Assembly (NCBI RefSeq): GCF_000330505.1
Contig: NW_004191722.1
Location: 7,713 to 71,712, forward strand
DNA: 64,000 nt
Origin: Entamoeba invadens IP1
Lineage: Eukaryota > Evosea > Mastigamoebida > Endamoebidae
Direction of reading: 5' to 3'
A model generated the notes under the pieces. The model had not been told where the DNA came from and ran no database searches. It saw nothing but the letters and a program-made list of their open reading frames with translations. A program made the translations under genes and the position numbers. Of this stretch, positions 40,063 to 48,645 are shown one piece after another. Within the stretch, counting starts at the first letter, position 1, and each line of letters starts with the position of its first letter.

Positions 40063-41205
40063 TCAATAGTGGAGTTTTAGCTCATTAAACGTTTGTTTGA
40101 CTGCACGGTTTAAAGAGCATATTTGAGTGTACTCCAAGTTTAGTCCACTTTCTGAGTATCTCCTGTTTGTCCTTCTGATTTTCTTAGTGACGAGTTGCTT
40201 TCTCAGGACATTCTTGACGTAGTCGACGTAGGTCTTTTCTGGCATTTTCATGAGTGCTTGAGCATTTGGGATATTCAAATTTTTAGCACCACCCGGTAAT
40301 ATAGGGACGTTCTTTCCTTTGTTAGCCAACACGCATTCACGTGTCTCGACGGGTCGAATGTTCTGATTATAATACTTAGCCAAACTACGATGACCAATGA
40401 CGAGTCCATTAGATAACTCCATAGTAGTGTCATCCACTGATATGATTTGGACTTGATTGGGGTCTTCAATGTATTCGTAGTAGTCGTCATATTCCTCTAT
40501 GTTCTTTGTTTCATACAACATCTTGCAATGACAAGCGTTAATCATGTGCTCGCGAACAGCTTGATATGACTGGAAGCTCGACGTCTCGTGTGAACACCAA
40601 ATACACAAATACCCAATACATATCTTCTCGTGGAGATATTGAATCAGTCCATTGATGTCACAACAACACTCGACATTTGGAATTAAGAAGTTGTGCTCGA
40701 CATCCATATGCTCTAAGTTCTTCTCTGGACTCTCACTCTCTAAGTCACAGAACAAACAGTTCTTGGACGTCATCTTCGGCGCTAAGGACTTACGTTCTTG
40801 AATCATCTCATCTATCGTTTGTTCAGGAAGGTCAGCGTATGGGTCCTCGTCCTCTTGCTCGACTTTTTCCTTCTTAATCACGGTGGTAGGGTTTTCTTTC
40901 TTTTTAAGGTTCGCTTTGTGTTTCTTCGAGTTTTCGTGCTCCTTCATCTGGTTTTCAGTTTGGTACCTCTTTTTGCACGCCGAGCAGTAGTATGTGAAGA
41001 CCTCTGTTGGAGTGGCTGTGTCCTTCTTTGTTAACTCCGCAAATTTAGACTGAGAAATTGGGTCTAACAAGACCGCCTTTCTCTTCAAATTAAAGACGTG
41101 ATAATCACTTTTATAATGTGTGTTACGATCCTCCGAAGTATCAAATTGAACACAACAAGTAGAGCAGATAAATTTCTGAGTTAGTGGTTGATATGGTTTT
41201 GACAT
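40063..41205 (-). CDS. REI1: REI1/ZNF622-like 60S ribosome biogenesis factor
   Basis: 380 aa with four C2H2 zinc fingers in the REI1 arrangement: FICSTCCVQFDTSEDRNTHY, YYCSACKKRYQTENQMKEH, NCLFCDLESESPEKNLEHM and LCIWCSHETSSFQSYQAVREHM. A C-terminal block SNGLVIGHRSLAKYYNQNI matches the family signature (LPSGK.IGHRS..+YY+QN). A KKKEN/KKEK basic linker lies between fingers. The REI1 group works in the cytoplasm on late pre-60S particles, helping recycle export factors. Single exon. Confidence 0.92.
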   Translation of the reverse strand: MSKPYQPLTQKFICSTCCVQFDTSEDRNTHYKSDYHVFNLKRKAVLLDPISQSKFAELTKKDTATPTEVFTYYCSACKKRYQTENQMKEHENSKKHKANLKKKENPTTVIKKEKVEQEDEDPYADLPEQTIDEMIQERKSLAPKMTSKNCLFCDLESESPEKNLEHMDVEHNFLIPNVECCCDINGLIQYLHEKICIGYLCIWCSHETSSFQSYQAVREHMINACHCKMLYETKNIEEYDDYYEYIEDPNQVQIISVDDTTMELSNGLVIGHRSLAKYYNQNIRPVETRECVLANKGKNVPILPGGAKNLNIPNAQALMKMPEKTYVDYVKNVLRKQLVTKKIRRTNRRYSESGLNLEYTQICSLNRAVKQTFNELKLHY

Positions 41206-41690
41206 AATTCTGTTTATTAAGTTATTAATACAATTATTTTTCTAACCCTGAACACTATTGAATCTTGACTTTCATAATATGGTGAGTTCTTTGGTTTTAT
41301 TTTTTAGCTTAATTTATAGTTAAAAAAGTTATTTCTATCTATAATTTTAATATTTAAGGAAACAAATTATTTACTATAAATTAATAAATTATTATCAAAT
41401 AATATAAAAATATATCATTATTATATATTATATAATATATAATATATATTATATATTATATATTATATATTATATATTATATATTATATATTATATATTA
41501 TATATTATATATTATATATTATATATTATATATTATATATTATATATTATATATTATATATTATATATTATATATTATATATTATATATTATATATTATA
41601 TATTATATATTATATATTATATATTATATATAATTAATTGAAAAGTGAATGACGATAAAAACTTAAAAAGAACTGTGAAAAGAAGTCTAA
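41206..41690. other. Intergenic, dominated by a 7-bp satellite
   Basis: Spacer between the divergent REI1-like gene and a membrane-protein gene, taken up mainly by the TATATTA array at about 41446-41632. Confidence 0.7.
41446..41632. repeat. 7-bp tandem repeat (TATATTA)n, about 26 copies
   Basis: A near-perfect head-to-tail array of TATATTA over roughly 185 bases, with slightly irregular AT sequence before it (from about 41411). It ends 60 bases before the ATG of the next gene, so it sits in that gene's promoter region. Confidence 0.95.
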
Positions 41691-42815
41691 ATGTACCACG
41701 TCCAAACATTTCAATTTTTCTTTTTATTGGTTGCTCTCCCATTGGTATATATGTTTGCCCCATTGTACAACAATTATTTACTTAAGCAACCGAGTATAAT
41801 GAGTCCATTATTTGAACATTCCAATTTTAGTGTTATTGTTAAACAAGGTGAAGTCCACCATCAGTTCAGTGTGCCGGAATCTGAGTCGAAAACGTGTTTT
41901 TCATTTAGTGATAGTGATGATATCGAAGTGTTACTCACAGACAAAGTCAATACAATTTCATTCAGTAAAACAGTCACCCAGAAACATGTCAACATTGCGT
42001 TGACAACTGAACTAGTTTCTCCAAAACATATTCCAAATGAACTCAAAGGGTTTTTTTATTATTCTCCATCTCACATGTTAATGTCACCTGGTGTAATAAT
42101 AACTGAAGATGATGGGTTTAACAAAGAGATGGGGTATGACCCAAGGGATGAGTCTAGTATACAAGAGACTCCTTATAAAGTGGTCTGTTTACACAACTTG
42201 ACATATGTCCATTTCTTCATGATTGGAGCCGTTGAGATGGGGTCGCGACTTTATAATATTGCTGGCGTTGGAGACTTCTTTTTCGACTCTTCGGAGATGT
42301 TCTTGATATTTATCTTAGCATCATTTTCACTCATTTGCGGGACTATGTTTACAAGGTGGACTGAACCCAAAAAGGAGAATTTAGTACTCTATGGGTGCTT
42401 CTCTGTCATTTTCCTAGCGATGAATAGCATCAATAAACACTTCACAGAGAACCCTAATCCTAATTCCTCAATCAATTGTATAACACCAATGCTCTATTTT
42501 TCATTTCTTTTTTTGAGGTATGACACACTTGGTCAAGTCTTTAATGCTATTGGAGAAGCTTTTTTCTTCGTGTGGGAAAATTTTTATTACTTATTAGTAC
42601 CTCTTATGGTTTCTTTAGTTGGGTGCTTTTTCTCAACTTATTTGTGGTTCAGTGTTTTACTGTTTGCGTCATTACTCGTCAGATTTGTGGATAAAGAAAA
42701 TAATATTATCACGAAATTGGCTGCTCTTATCGACTTCGCATTCGTGTTACTCTTTTTCCATTGGAAATTCTTCAATATTGCGTGTCTCCTTCCTTTTTTC
42801 GTGTTACTTATCTAA
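41691..42815 (+). CDS. Polytopic membrane protein, unknown, 374 aa
   Basis: An N-terminal signal-anchor (FQFFFLLVALPLVYMFAPL) is followed by a soluble domain of about 170 residues containing beta-type segments and the block MGYDPRDESSIQETPYKVVCLHN. Six or seven closely packed helices lie between about 200 and the C-terminus (FLIFILASFSLICGTMF ... CLLPFFVLLI). The layout resembles the GOST-like protein upstream, but I see no convincing sequence similarity. A membralin-like or lineage-specific protein is possible. Function unknown. The (TATATTA)n array lies just upstream. Confidence 0.6.
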   Translation: MYHVQTFQFFFLLVALPLVYMFAPLYNNYLLKQPSIMSPLFEHSNFSVIVKQGEVHHQFSVPESESKTCFSFSDSDDIEVLLTDKVNTISFSKTVTQKHVNIALTTELVSPKHIPNELKGFFYYSPSHMLMSPGVIITEDDGFNKEMGYDPRDESSIQETPYKVVCLHNLTYVHFFMIGAVEMGSRLYNIAGVGDFFFDSSEMFLIFILASFSLICGTMFTRWTEPKKENLVLYGCFSVIFLAMNSINKHFTENPNPNSSINCITPMLYFSFLFLRYDTLGQVFNAIGEAFFFVWENFYYLLVPLMVSLVGCFFSTYLWFSVLLFASLLVRFVDKENNIITKLAALIDFAFVLLFFHWKFFNIACLLPFFVLLI

Positions 42816-42890
42816 ACTAGTAGTTATTAATATTTTTACCATGTTTTTATTATTAAATAAATTTTGAAAGTGGGAAAAACTGAAAAAACG

Positions 42891-43790
42891 ATGGACAACG
42901 AAAAAACGATAGTCGAGCTGTTCAAATTTTTGAATGCCGAAGATATTATTTCAATATGTAACACGTCACATTTTTTGAGAGGAATCTGCGGGAGAAATAT
43001 CAATGCATTAATTTCAAAATACCTCGAAAATGACGTTTTGTTGGAAAAAACGAAGGATTTGCCAGAATTTTTGCGATTTTTCATTTTCAGAAAAACGATT
43101 TGTGCGCACTTTTTCCTCATCCAAAACGCAATGCTTGCACTGCAAAACCAAAAATATAAAAATGTTAATAAAGTAATACCAGTCATATGTAATGACAAAA
43201 TCTATAAACCACTCGTCAAGAAGTACGTCGAAACGGTTTTCCAAAACGAAAATTCACAAACGCAAAAAGTTCGATGTATTTCTTTCGCATTCGAATTTAT
43301 AACAAAATTCGATGAAATTTCACTTTCACTTTTTGTGTTTTCGTTTTGCGACTTTGACGACGTGTTTTGGAAACGCGAGACCGAAAGAGTCGTTTTAAAA
43401 ATCGGAGTTTTGGAATTCATGAAATTTATTTTTTTCCACAAAGACGAAAGTGTGCTTCAAGACGGAATTATTGTCGTACTTCGCGTTTTGTCCAAATTTG
43501 CAACAGTTATACAAAACGAAATTCTCAAACTCCTCATCTCTCTTTCCAACTCAACAAACCCAAATGTGAGAACAGTGGCAGTTTCAACAATAACGAAACT
43601 TCTACAAAATAAACTCATTCAACAAAACGACTTGCCAATTTTGCTAAGAAGAAAAGTCACAAAAACAACTCAACAATTTTTGAAAACACGAAGTTCAACG
43701 CAGCGAAATAGACAATTCAATCAGATCAACTTTGTGATTATTGCACTTCGAAATTCTCTCACAAATTTGGAAGGGATGATTGAAGAGTAA
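42891..43790 (+). CDS. F-box-like and HEAT/ARM-like repeat protein
   Basis: 299 aa from ATG 42891; the longer open frame has only a TTG start. The N-terminus (IVELFKFLNAEDIISICNTSHFLRGICGR) has the F-box layout (L-FLxxxDIISICxTS+xLR). The remainder is all-alpha with HEAT-like features (ILKLLISLSNSTNPNVRTVAVSTITKLLQNKLI). F-box proteins recruit substrates to SCF ubiquitin ligases; that role is inferred. The codon use here is unusually rich in AAAACG, which makes the sequence look distinct from its neighbours. Single exon. Confidence 0.6.
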   Translation: MDNEKTIVELFKFLNAEDIISICNTSHFLRGICGRNINALISKYLENDVLLEKTKDLPEFLRFFIFRKTICAHFFLIQNAMLALQNQKYKNVNKVIPVICNDKIYKPLVKKYVETVFQNENSQTQKVRCISFAFEFITKFDEISLSLFVFSFCDFDDVFWKRETERVVLKIGVLEFMKFIFFHKDESVLQDGIIVVLRVLSKFATVIQNEILKLLISLSNSTNPNVRTVAVSTITKLLQNKLIQQNDLPILLRRKVTKTTQQFLKTRSSTQRNRQFNQINFVIIALRNSLTNLEGMIEE

Positions 43791-44162
43791 AAATTGTACA
43801 ATTTAATATAGTTAAATTTAGCACATTAAATAGTTTGTGTTTTTTTATGAAAATTTTGTTTTTTATTAAACTTTTAAAATGTTTTAAACGTGAAAATATC
43901 GAACATTTTATATACTATATATATAAATCTAAAAAATTTTATGACCATTTTAAAAAATTGAAATAAAGTTGATATTAATGTAACTTATAATGAACTATAT
44001 AATATAATACAGTATATAAATATATAAAGAAAAAAACAAATCGTAAACTTAAAATAAAAAACCTAAAACTTTTATTATTTTTAAGATAAACATTGTAAAG
44101 ATTTTAATGTAATTTATAAAAAATTAATAAATATAATAAAAAAAAACAAAAAAACAAAAACT

Positions 44163-44235
44163 AGCACTAACCGGGAATCGAACCCAGAAAACTGTGGTCT
44201 GGAAGAAGAAACCTCGCCGCATTGGCCTTAGTGCT
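44163..44235 (-). repeat. tRNA-like element, best copy (73 nt)
   Basis: On the minus strand the acceptor AGCACTA pairs with TAGTGCT. A short D-arm is GCC-AATGC-GGC. An anticodon-type stem GGTTT/AGACC closes the loop CTTCTTCC, and the T-arm is CTGGG-TTCGATT-CCCGG with a perfect box B. A T-run follows. The 8-nt anticodon loop, 5-nt D-loop and 8-nt variable region are not canonical, so I do not assign an amino acid. The stem differs from the copy at 1318 by a compensatory change (G-C to A-T), suggesting the fold mattered. It may be a divergent tRNA or the master form of a tRNA-derived repeat. Confidence 0.6.
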
Positions 44236-44500
44236 ATCTGTAATTATTTTATTTCATTCTATATTTACACGTATAATTATAAATTTATTATTATTAATAA
44301 TTAAATTACTATATCATTTTGGTGTAAAATATATAAAATTTATTTTATTATTTATCGTTATAATATAAATTATTACCAATTTATTTTATAAGATTTAAAA
44401 ATGAAAATAACAAGTTTAAAAAATTTATTCATTTATAAAATTTACAATTTTATTTGTATTGCCAAAGAATTTATAACAAATTGATTTGAAAATATTCTAT

Positions 44501-44556
44501 ATATTGGGTCGGTTTCATGTACTTCGCTTTGCTCGTGCATTTTACCGACCCAATAT
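44501..44556. repeat. Perfect hairpin, 13-bp arms
   Basis: ATATTGGGTCGGT, a 30-nt loop, then ACCGACCCAATAT. The arms are GC-richer than anything nearby. It could be a solo small inverted-repeat element, a structured RNA or a protein-binding palindrome. Confidence 0.85.
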
Positions 44557-46054
44557 GCTTTGTTAATTAGTTCCCTCCCAACTAAATAATAAAAAATTAA
44601 AATTTATAGAATAATCAGGTTATTTTTTAGTAGGATATAAATCGTGCTGATTCCCTGCACTTGTTCCAAAAAAGAAAATCCTCACCATTTAGTTAAGTTT
44701 GTGTTGTTTCATTTTTCTAACTTTCTTATAAAGTCGGATCTTTAATTAACGATGGAGAAAATTAACTATATATTTAGTTTTTTAATTATAATTAATAGTT
44801 TTTTTTTTCGAAATAATAATTTTTTTGTTTTATTTTTAAAATTTTTTACTTTTTAACCACATTACACGTGCAAAAAAGAAAAGCAAGAAATGTGAAGTTC
44901 GTAATATCTTATCTGGCCAATTTCCGAGTAATATCAACACAACCGGCAGACCATTTAATATAGTTAATCACATAAGTGTCATTGTTATAAGGCGATTAAT
45001 AGGTTATACCGATTGATTTGAAAAGCAAAGAAAAAGATCGACAACTAGTATCTTTGAGAATGTCAAATGGTAAAAATTAATAAGAAATTTACTATGTATT
45101 TATGGTTTTTAATTAGCGATGGTCGATACTATATATTATAATATAAAAAAACAGATATAGAAAATTTCCTTGTTGTATTTTTGGGGTATCGTTAATTAGA
45201 AATCAGACTTACAGGGTGTGCCAAACCAGGATGGAATTGGCCGATATAAATAGAGCAGTTTTTTGGCAAAGAAAAATAAATAATAAGCATGATAATATAA
45301 AAATTTGTCTTTTTCGGCATTGTAGAATAACAATTACCAATTATTATTTTGTTTTTTACTTTTTTTCATTTAATTCTTAAATTTTTTATTTAATTTTTAA
45401 TTCTTAAAAATAATATAAAATTATAGTTATTAAAATATATGTTTTAATTCATAATAACTAAATGCCAATAATCGGATTATTTAATTAATATAATGTGAAT
45501 ATTGTAATCTTAAAGTTGCAAATCACGCTTTTTACGTCTTTATTCGTCTCCTTATTTATTTTATGTTCTCGAACTTTATTCCATCTATTATCAATTGTAT
45601 AGTTTTTATTAACTAAATAAAACATTTAACACGAGTCAATTGTTTTTTATTATATTCCAAAAGGTGTGAAGGTTAATTATTTAATTTAAATAATACTTCT
45701 TATTACCTGTTTTGCTGTAGATCCGATTCCAAACATGTCTATTTATCGAGTTATAATATATTTTTTTTATTAATTATGTTTTGTACTAAAGTGCATCACA
45801 AAATGGTCGACCACCATAAAATTGTCGTACGGCTTTTAAAACAATTTATTTACACAAAAGATTCACTTTGAAAAATGATTTTTCTGATGAATTTTCTTGA
45901 ATACTCACCGAAGTAATAGAATGTTAAGAACACTTCGATGGTTAAATGTGTATTTCTTACATCAAACAAAAATACAATATTAATAAGTATTAGTTATTAA
46001 CTTATTATTTATAGTTTAAAATGATCAATAAAACCATCTAAAATAACCACACAA

Positions 46055-46351
46055 TTAATTTAAGTTGTTCCCACTGATTCTCTTTTCATAACGGTTCTCC
46101 ACATCTTGGATTTGAACCGAAAGACGACCTGTAAAATGTTCTGTTACCACTGAATATGGTTCATTCATGAATTCTCTAATATGGCGCGCATGTTCCTTTT
46201 TATAATACATTCTGTACTCATGTTCATCCTTTGTTGTTTCCTTGTCTGACGCAATTTGTGTTTTAACAAACCCACAGATATAAAATGCAGAAATTATGTT
46301 TTTTGAAATCGCCGCTTTGTGGAAAGAAGAAACAATAGCGACAATTTGTTT
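46055..46351 (-). pseudogene. C-terminal remnant of a DDE-type transposase, open at the gap
   Basis: About 98 codons run out of the assembly gap to a stop at 46055. The block SSFHKAAISKNIISAFYICGF resembles the post-catalytic helix of DDE_1/pogo-jerky transposases (W.+A.....I.SAF+..GI). A charged tail follows (KDEHEYRMYYKKEHARHI). No catalytic motif is visible. It lies wholly within the inverted-repeat element, so it is probably its own transposase, degraded or interrupted by the gap. Confidence 0.55.
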
Positions 46352-46451
46352 NNNNNNNNNNNNNNNNNNNNNNNNNNNNNNNNNNNNNNNNNNNNNNNNN
46401 NNNNNNNNNNNNNNNNNNNNNNNNNNNNNNNNNNNNNNNNNNNNNNNNNNN
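46352..46451. other. Assembly gap (100 N)
   Basis: 100 Ns inside the transposable element. Repetitive content is the likely reason the assembly failed here. Confidence 0.99.
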
Positions 46452-46817
46452 TAAACCAAGTTCAATAATTATCAACTGTTAATAAAACTATAAAAACTAT
46501 ATTTTACTATTTATGACAAAACAAAGATAAATAACAACATTGTCAATAACAAAAATCAATTTCAGAATAACGATTCGAATTTAATCAATAAAAAAATCAT
46601 TTATGAAAATATCTTCGTAAAGAAAAGTCAAAAAGAACAAAACAGAACAAAAAGTCCTTTGTATTGAATTTTCCAAAACAATCATTTTTCAAAGAGAATC
46701 TTTTGTGTAAATAAATTGTTTTAAAAGCCGTACGACAATTTTATGGTGGTCGACCATTTTGTGATGCACTTTAGTCTATATTTTTCAATGCCTGTTATTA
46801 GTATAAAGAATTCAACT

Positions 46818-47030
46818 GTATAACACCCAACTGTCTGGTTAAATGAATAACTTAGGGGCCACATCAATAAGAGTGGTCATCTTGTCATTGTTATTCTATT
46901 ATACCTCGGAATCGATTGATTAAATTTTAAGTATGTAACACTCAATTGTCTTGTTAGATAAAATAAATTATAGTGGTCATCCACATGAATTATCTCGTCA
47001 TCACCATTCTATGTCACATACTTGACTATC
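46818..47030. repeat. Two diverged direct repeats of about 90-100 bp
   Basis: A unit beginning TAACACCCAACTGTCTGG with a downstream AGTGGTCATC is followed by a second unit TAACACTCAATTGTCTTG with the same AGTGGTCATC block and a further ATTCTAT end. Identity is moderate and interrupted. It lies between two inverted-repeat elements and may be the remains of a third. Confidence 0.5.
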
Positions 47031-47237
47031 CAACAAGTATTCATTAATAAAATTTATTTTCGTTATAATTTACTCTAAAACAATAAATTTTAATATTATT
47101 TTCAGTTTTTCATTGTTTCCCACCGAACAAAAAATTGTAAATCTGAAAGAAAAAAAAAGAAATTATTATTTTTGTCTTTTTGGTTTGCCACGTCACAAAA
47201 ATGCCACGCAGTGCACAAATTGTTACGGTTTGGATTA

Positions 47238-47410
47238 CAGATCCCAGAAAAACATACCGGCACAGAAAAACCGACCGGCATAGAATAATTTATAGTATAT
47301 TATAGTTTTTTTGTTTTTTGTCTTTTTTTTCAAAATTTTTATTGAAAAAACTATTAAATAGTTTTCAGAAACCATTTTTATAGTTTGCCGGTCGGTTTTT
47401 CCGGGGTCTG
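47238..47410. mobile_element. Small MITE, 173 bp, TA-flanked
   Basis: The left end is CAGATCCCAGAAAAAC and the right end is the complement of CAGACCCCGGAAAAAC. Both sides share an inner AAAAACCGACCGGCA block and are flanked by TA. The length and TA duplication fit a non-autonomous Tc1/mariner-pogo-type element. The left arm contains an extra 15-base partial duplication of the AAACATACCGGC segment. Confidence 0.8.
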
Positions 47411-47497
47411 TACCCTGCACCGTTTATTACATTATTTATAATTTAAAATATTATAATTTTCTTTCATAAAATTGTTGTTGTCGAATATTTTATTGTA

Positions 47498-48326
47498 CAG
47501 GCAGTGAAGTGAAGGTATAAATTTTCAATTGAATACTAAATAAAAGGGTTTTCTTATTTCAAAAAAATTTATTTTGATTGGCTAAAACAGTCATTCTCAA
47601 TAAAACCCTTATTTAACAAGCCGAATTTGTTCTTTTTATTATAACAAATATTGACATTTTGATTGTCTTGTTACCATTTTGTTTGTTTGAAAATAATATT
47701 CTATAGTTTTTTTAACCATTTAAAAACTATAGAAAAACAACAATCACACATAAACCAAGAAGCGAATAAACCAATAAAAAAACATCACTTAACTAAACTT
47801 GGCAACAAGTTTAACTCCATAAATCCAGCTTCATCACAATCAAATAAATGATAAGTGTGTTTGTTTTTGCAAGCTCGCTCAATAGTCACACTCACAACTT
47901 ACCATTAATTAAAGATTTTAAAGATGATGAAATAAAATTTAATATTTGAATATTTATGTAATAAGTGGCTAAATAATGACAAAATAACAATAACAAACGT
48001 GTAAAATGACACCGTTAAATGTTTGGTCTTTGTTTTCTTTTTTAACAAGATTTAATGCTTGGTGTTTGCCTATTTTTCTTCTTTCGACTTCAATTTATTT
48101 TTTAAGTTCGTTCAATTTTATTTTTCAACTTATTTTTTCAGCAAAGTCGAATTTAAAAATAATCTAAAAATGGGTCTAAATTTTTTCAAAATATTTTTTT
48201 AGTTTTATTGACCAAAAATTTAAACCCGAAAAAACAGTTAAAATATGACGTAAAATTGTTCGATTATTCTCAAAACCCTTTTATTTAGTATTCAATTGAA
48301 AATTTATACCTTCACTTCACTGCCTG
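47498..48326. mobile_element. Non-autonomous TIR element, 829 bp, TA-flanked
   Basis: Inverted repeats of about 56 bases are identical at both ends. They start CAGGCAGTGAAGTGAAGG, include TTTTCAATTGAATACTAAA and end near AAGGGTTTT. Both sides are flanked by TA. The interior is AT-rich without a transposase ORF. This is a clear MITE-like derivative of a TA-targeting transposon; the CAGG... start is pogo/Tigger-like. It is not the same family as the complete element at 26159, whose ends differ. Confidence 0.9.
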
Positions 48327-48645
48327 TATTTTTTAATATTACTAATAGTTTACAAAACCATATTTAAACTATAATTTGAATGACGAAACCGTATTTAAAT
48401 AAACTCTACACTATACAAAACATTTTATTTTTTAATTATTTAGCAAACTATTAAAAATTGTTAATTTAATAATATATAAATAGTTATTGATTAAATGGTT
48501 GATTGTCTTTATATAATAACAACGAATTGTAAAAATAGAGATATTGAAAACCACAAAGTTCTAATACCAATATATAAAACAACTAACTGGGGTGGTTCAA
48601 TAATAATTTGATTTTTTATCTTTAATACAATAATCTACAATCATT

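Larger units (their letters stand above)
45785..46775. mobile_element. Inverted-repeat element, about 1 kb plus gap, with transposase remnant
   Basis: The ends are inverted repeats of roughly 95 bases, nearly identical: ACTAAAGTGCATCAC...on the left and its complement ending ...GTGATGCACTTTAGT on the right. They share an internal GTCGACCACCATAAAA block and extend through TTTACACAAAAGATTC. Inside lies a minus-strand coding remnant. Flanking duplications are not clear by eye; the left flank is TTTTGT and the right is CTATAT. The 100-N gap sits inside, so the true length is unknown. Confidence 0.85.
43791..48645. other. Gene-free, transposon-rich interval
   Basis: About 4.9 kb without a credible intact gene. 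It contains a tRNA-like repeat, a 56-base hairpin, three elements with terminal inverted repeats and one assembly gap, all listed separately. The remaining DNA (43800-44160, 44560-45780) is AT-rich; I see fragments but nothing I can name. Confidence 0.7.

Noticed and set aside
41446..41632. CRISPR-like array
   Set aside because: It is a simple 7-bp satellite with no spacers.
44163..44235. Functional tRNA-Trp, reading the loop as TTCCAGA
   Set aside because: With that register the anticodon stem does not pair; the register that pairs gives an 8-nt loop. The proximity to a TrpRS-like gene in the same window is not evidence.
47663..47851. 62-codon ORF inside the 829-bp element as a transposase
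   Set aside because: Too short, no catalytic or HTH motif; the element looks non-autonomous.
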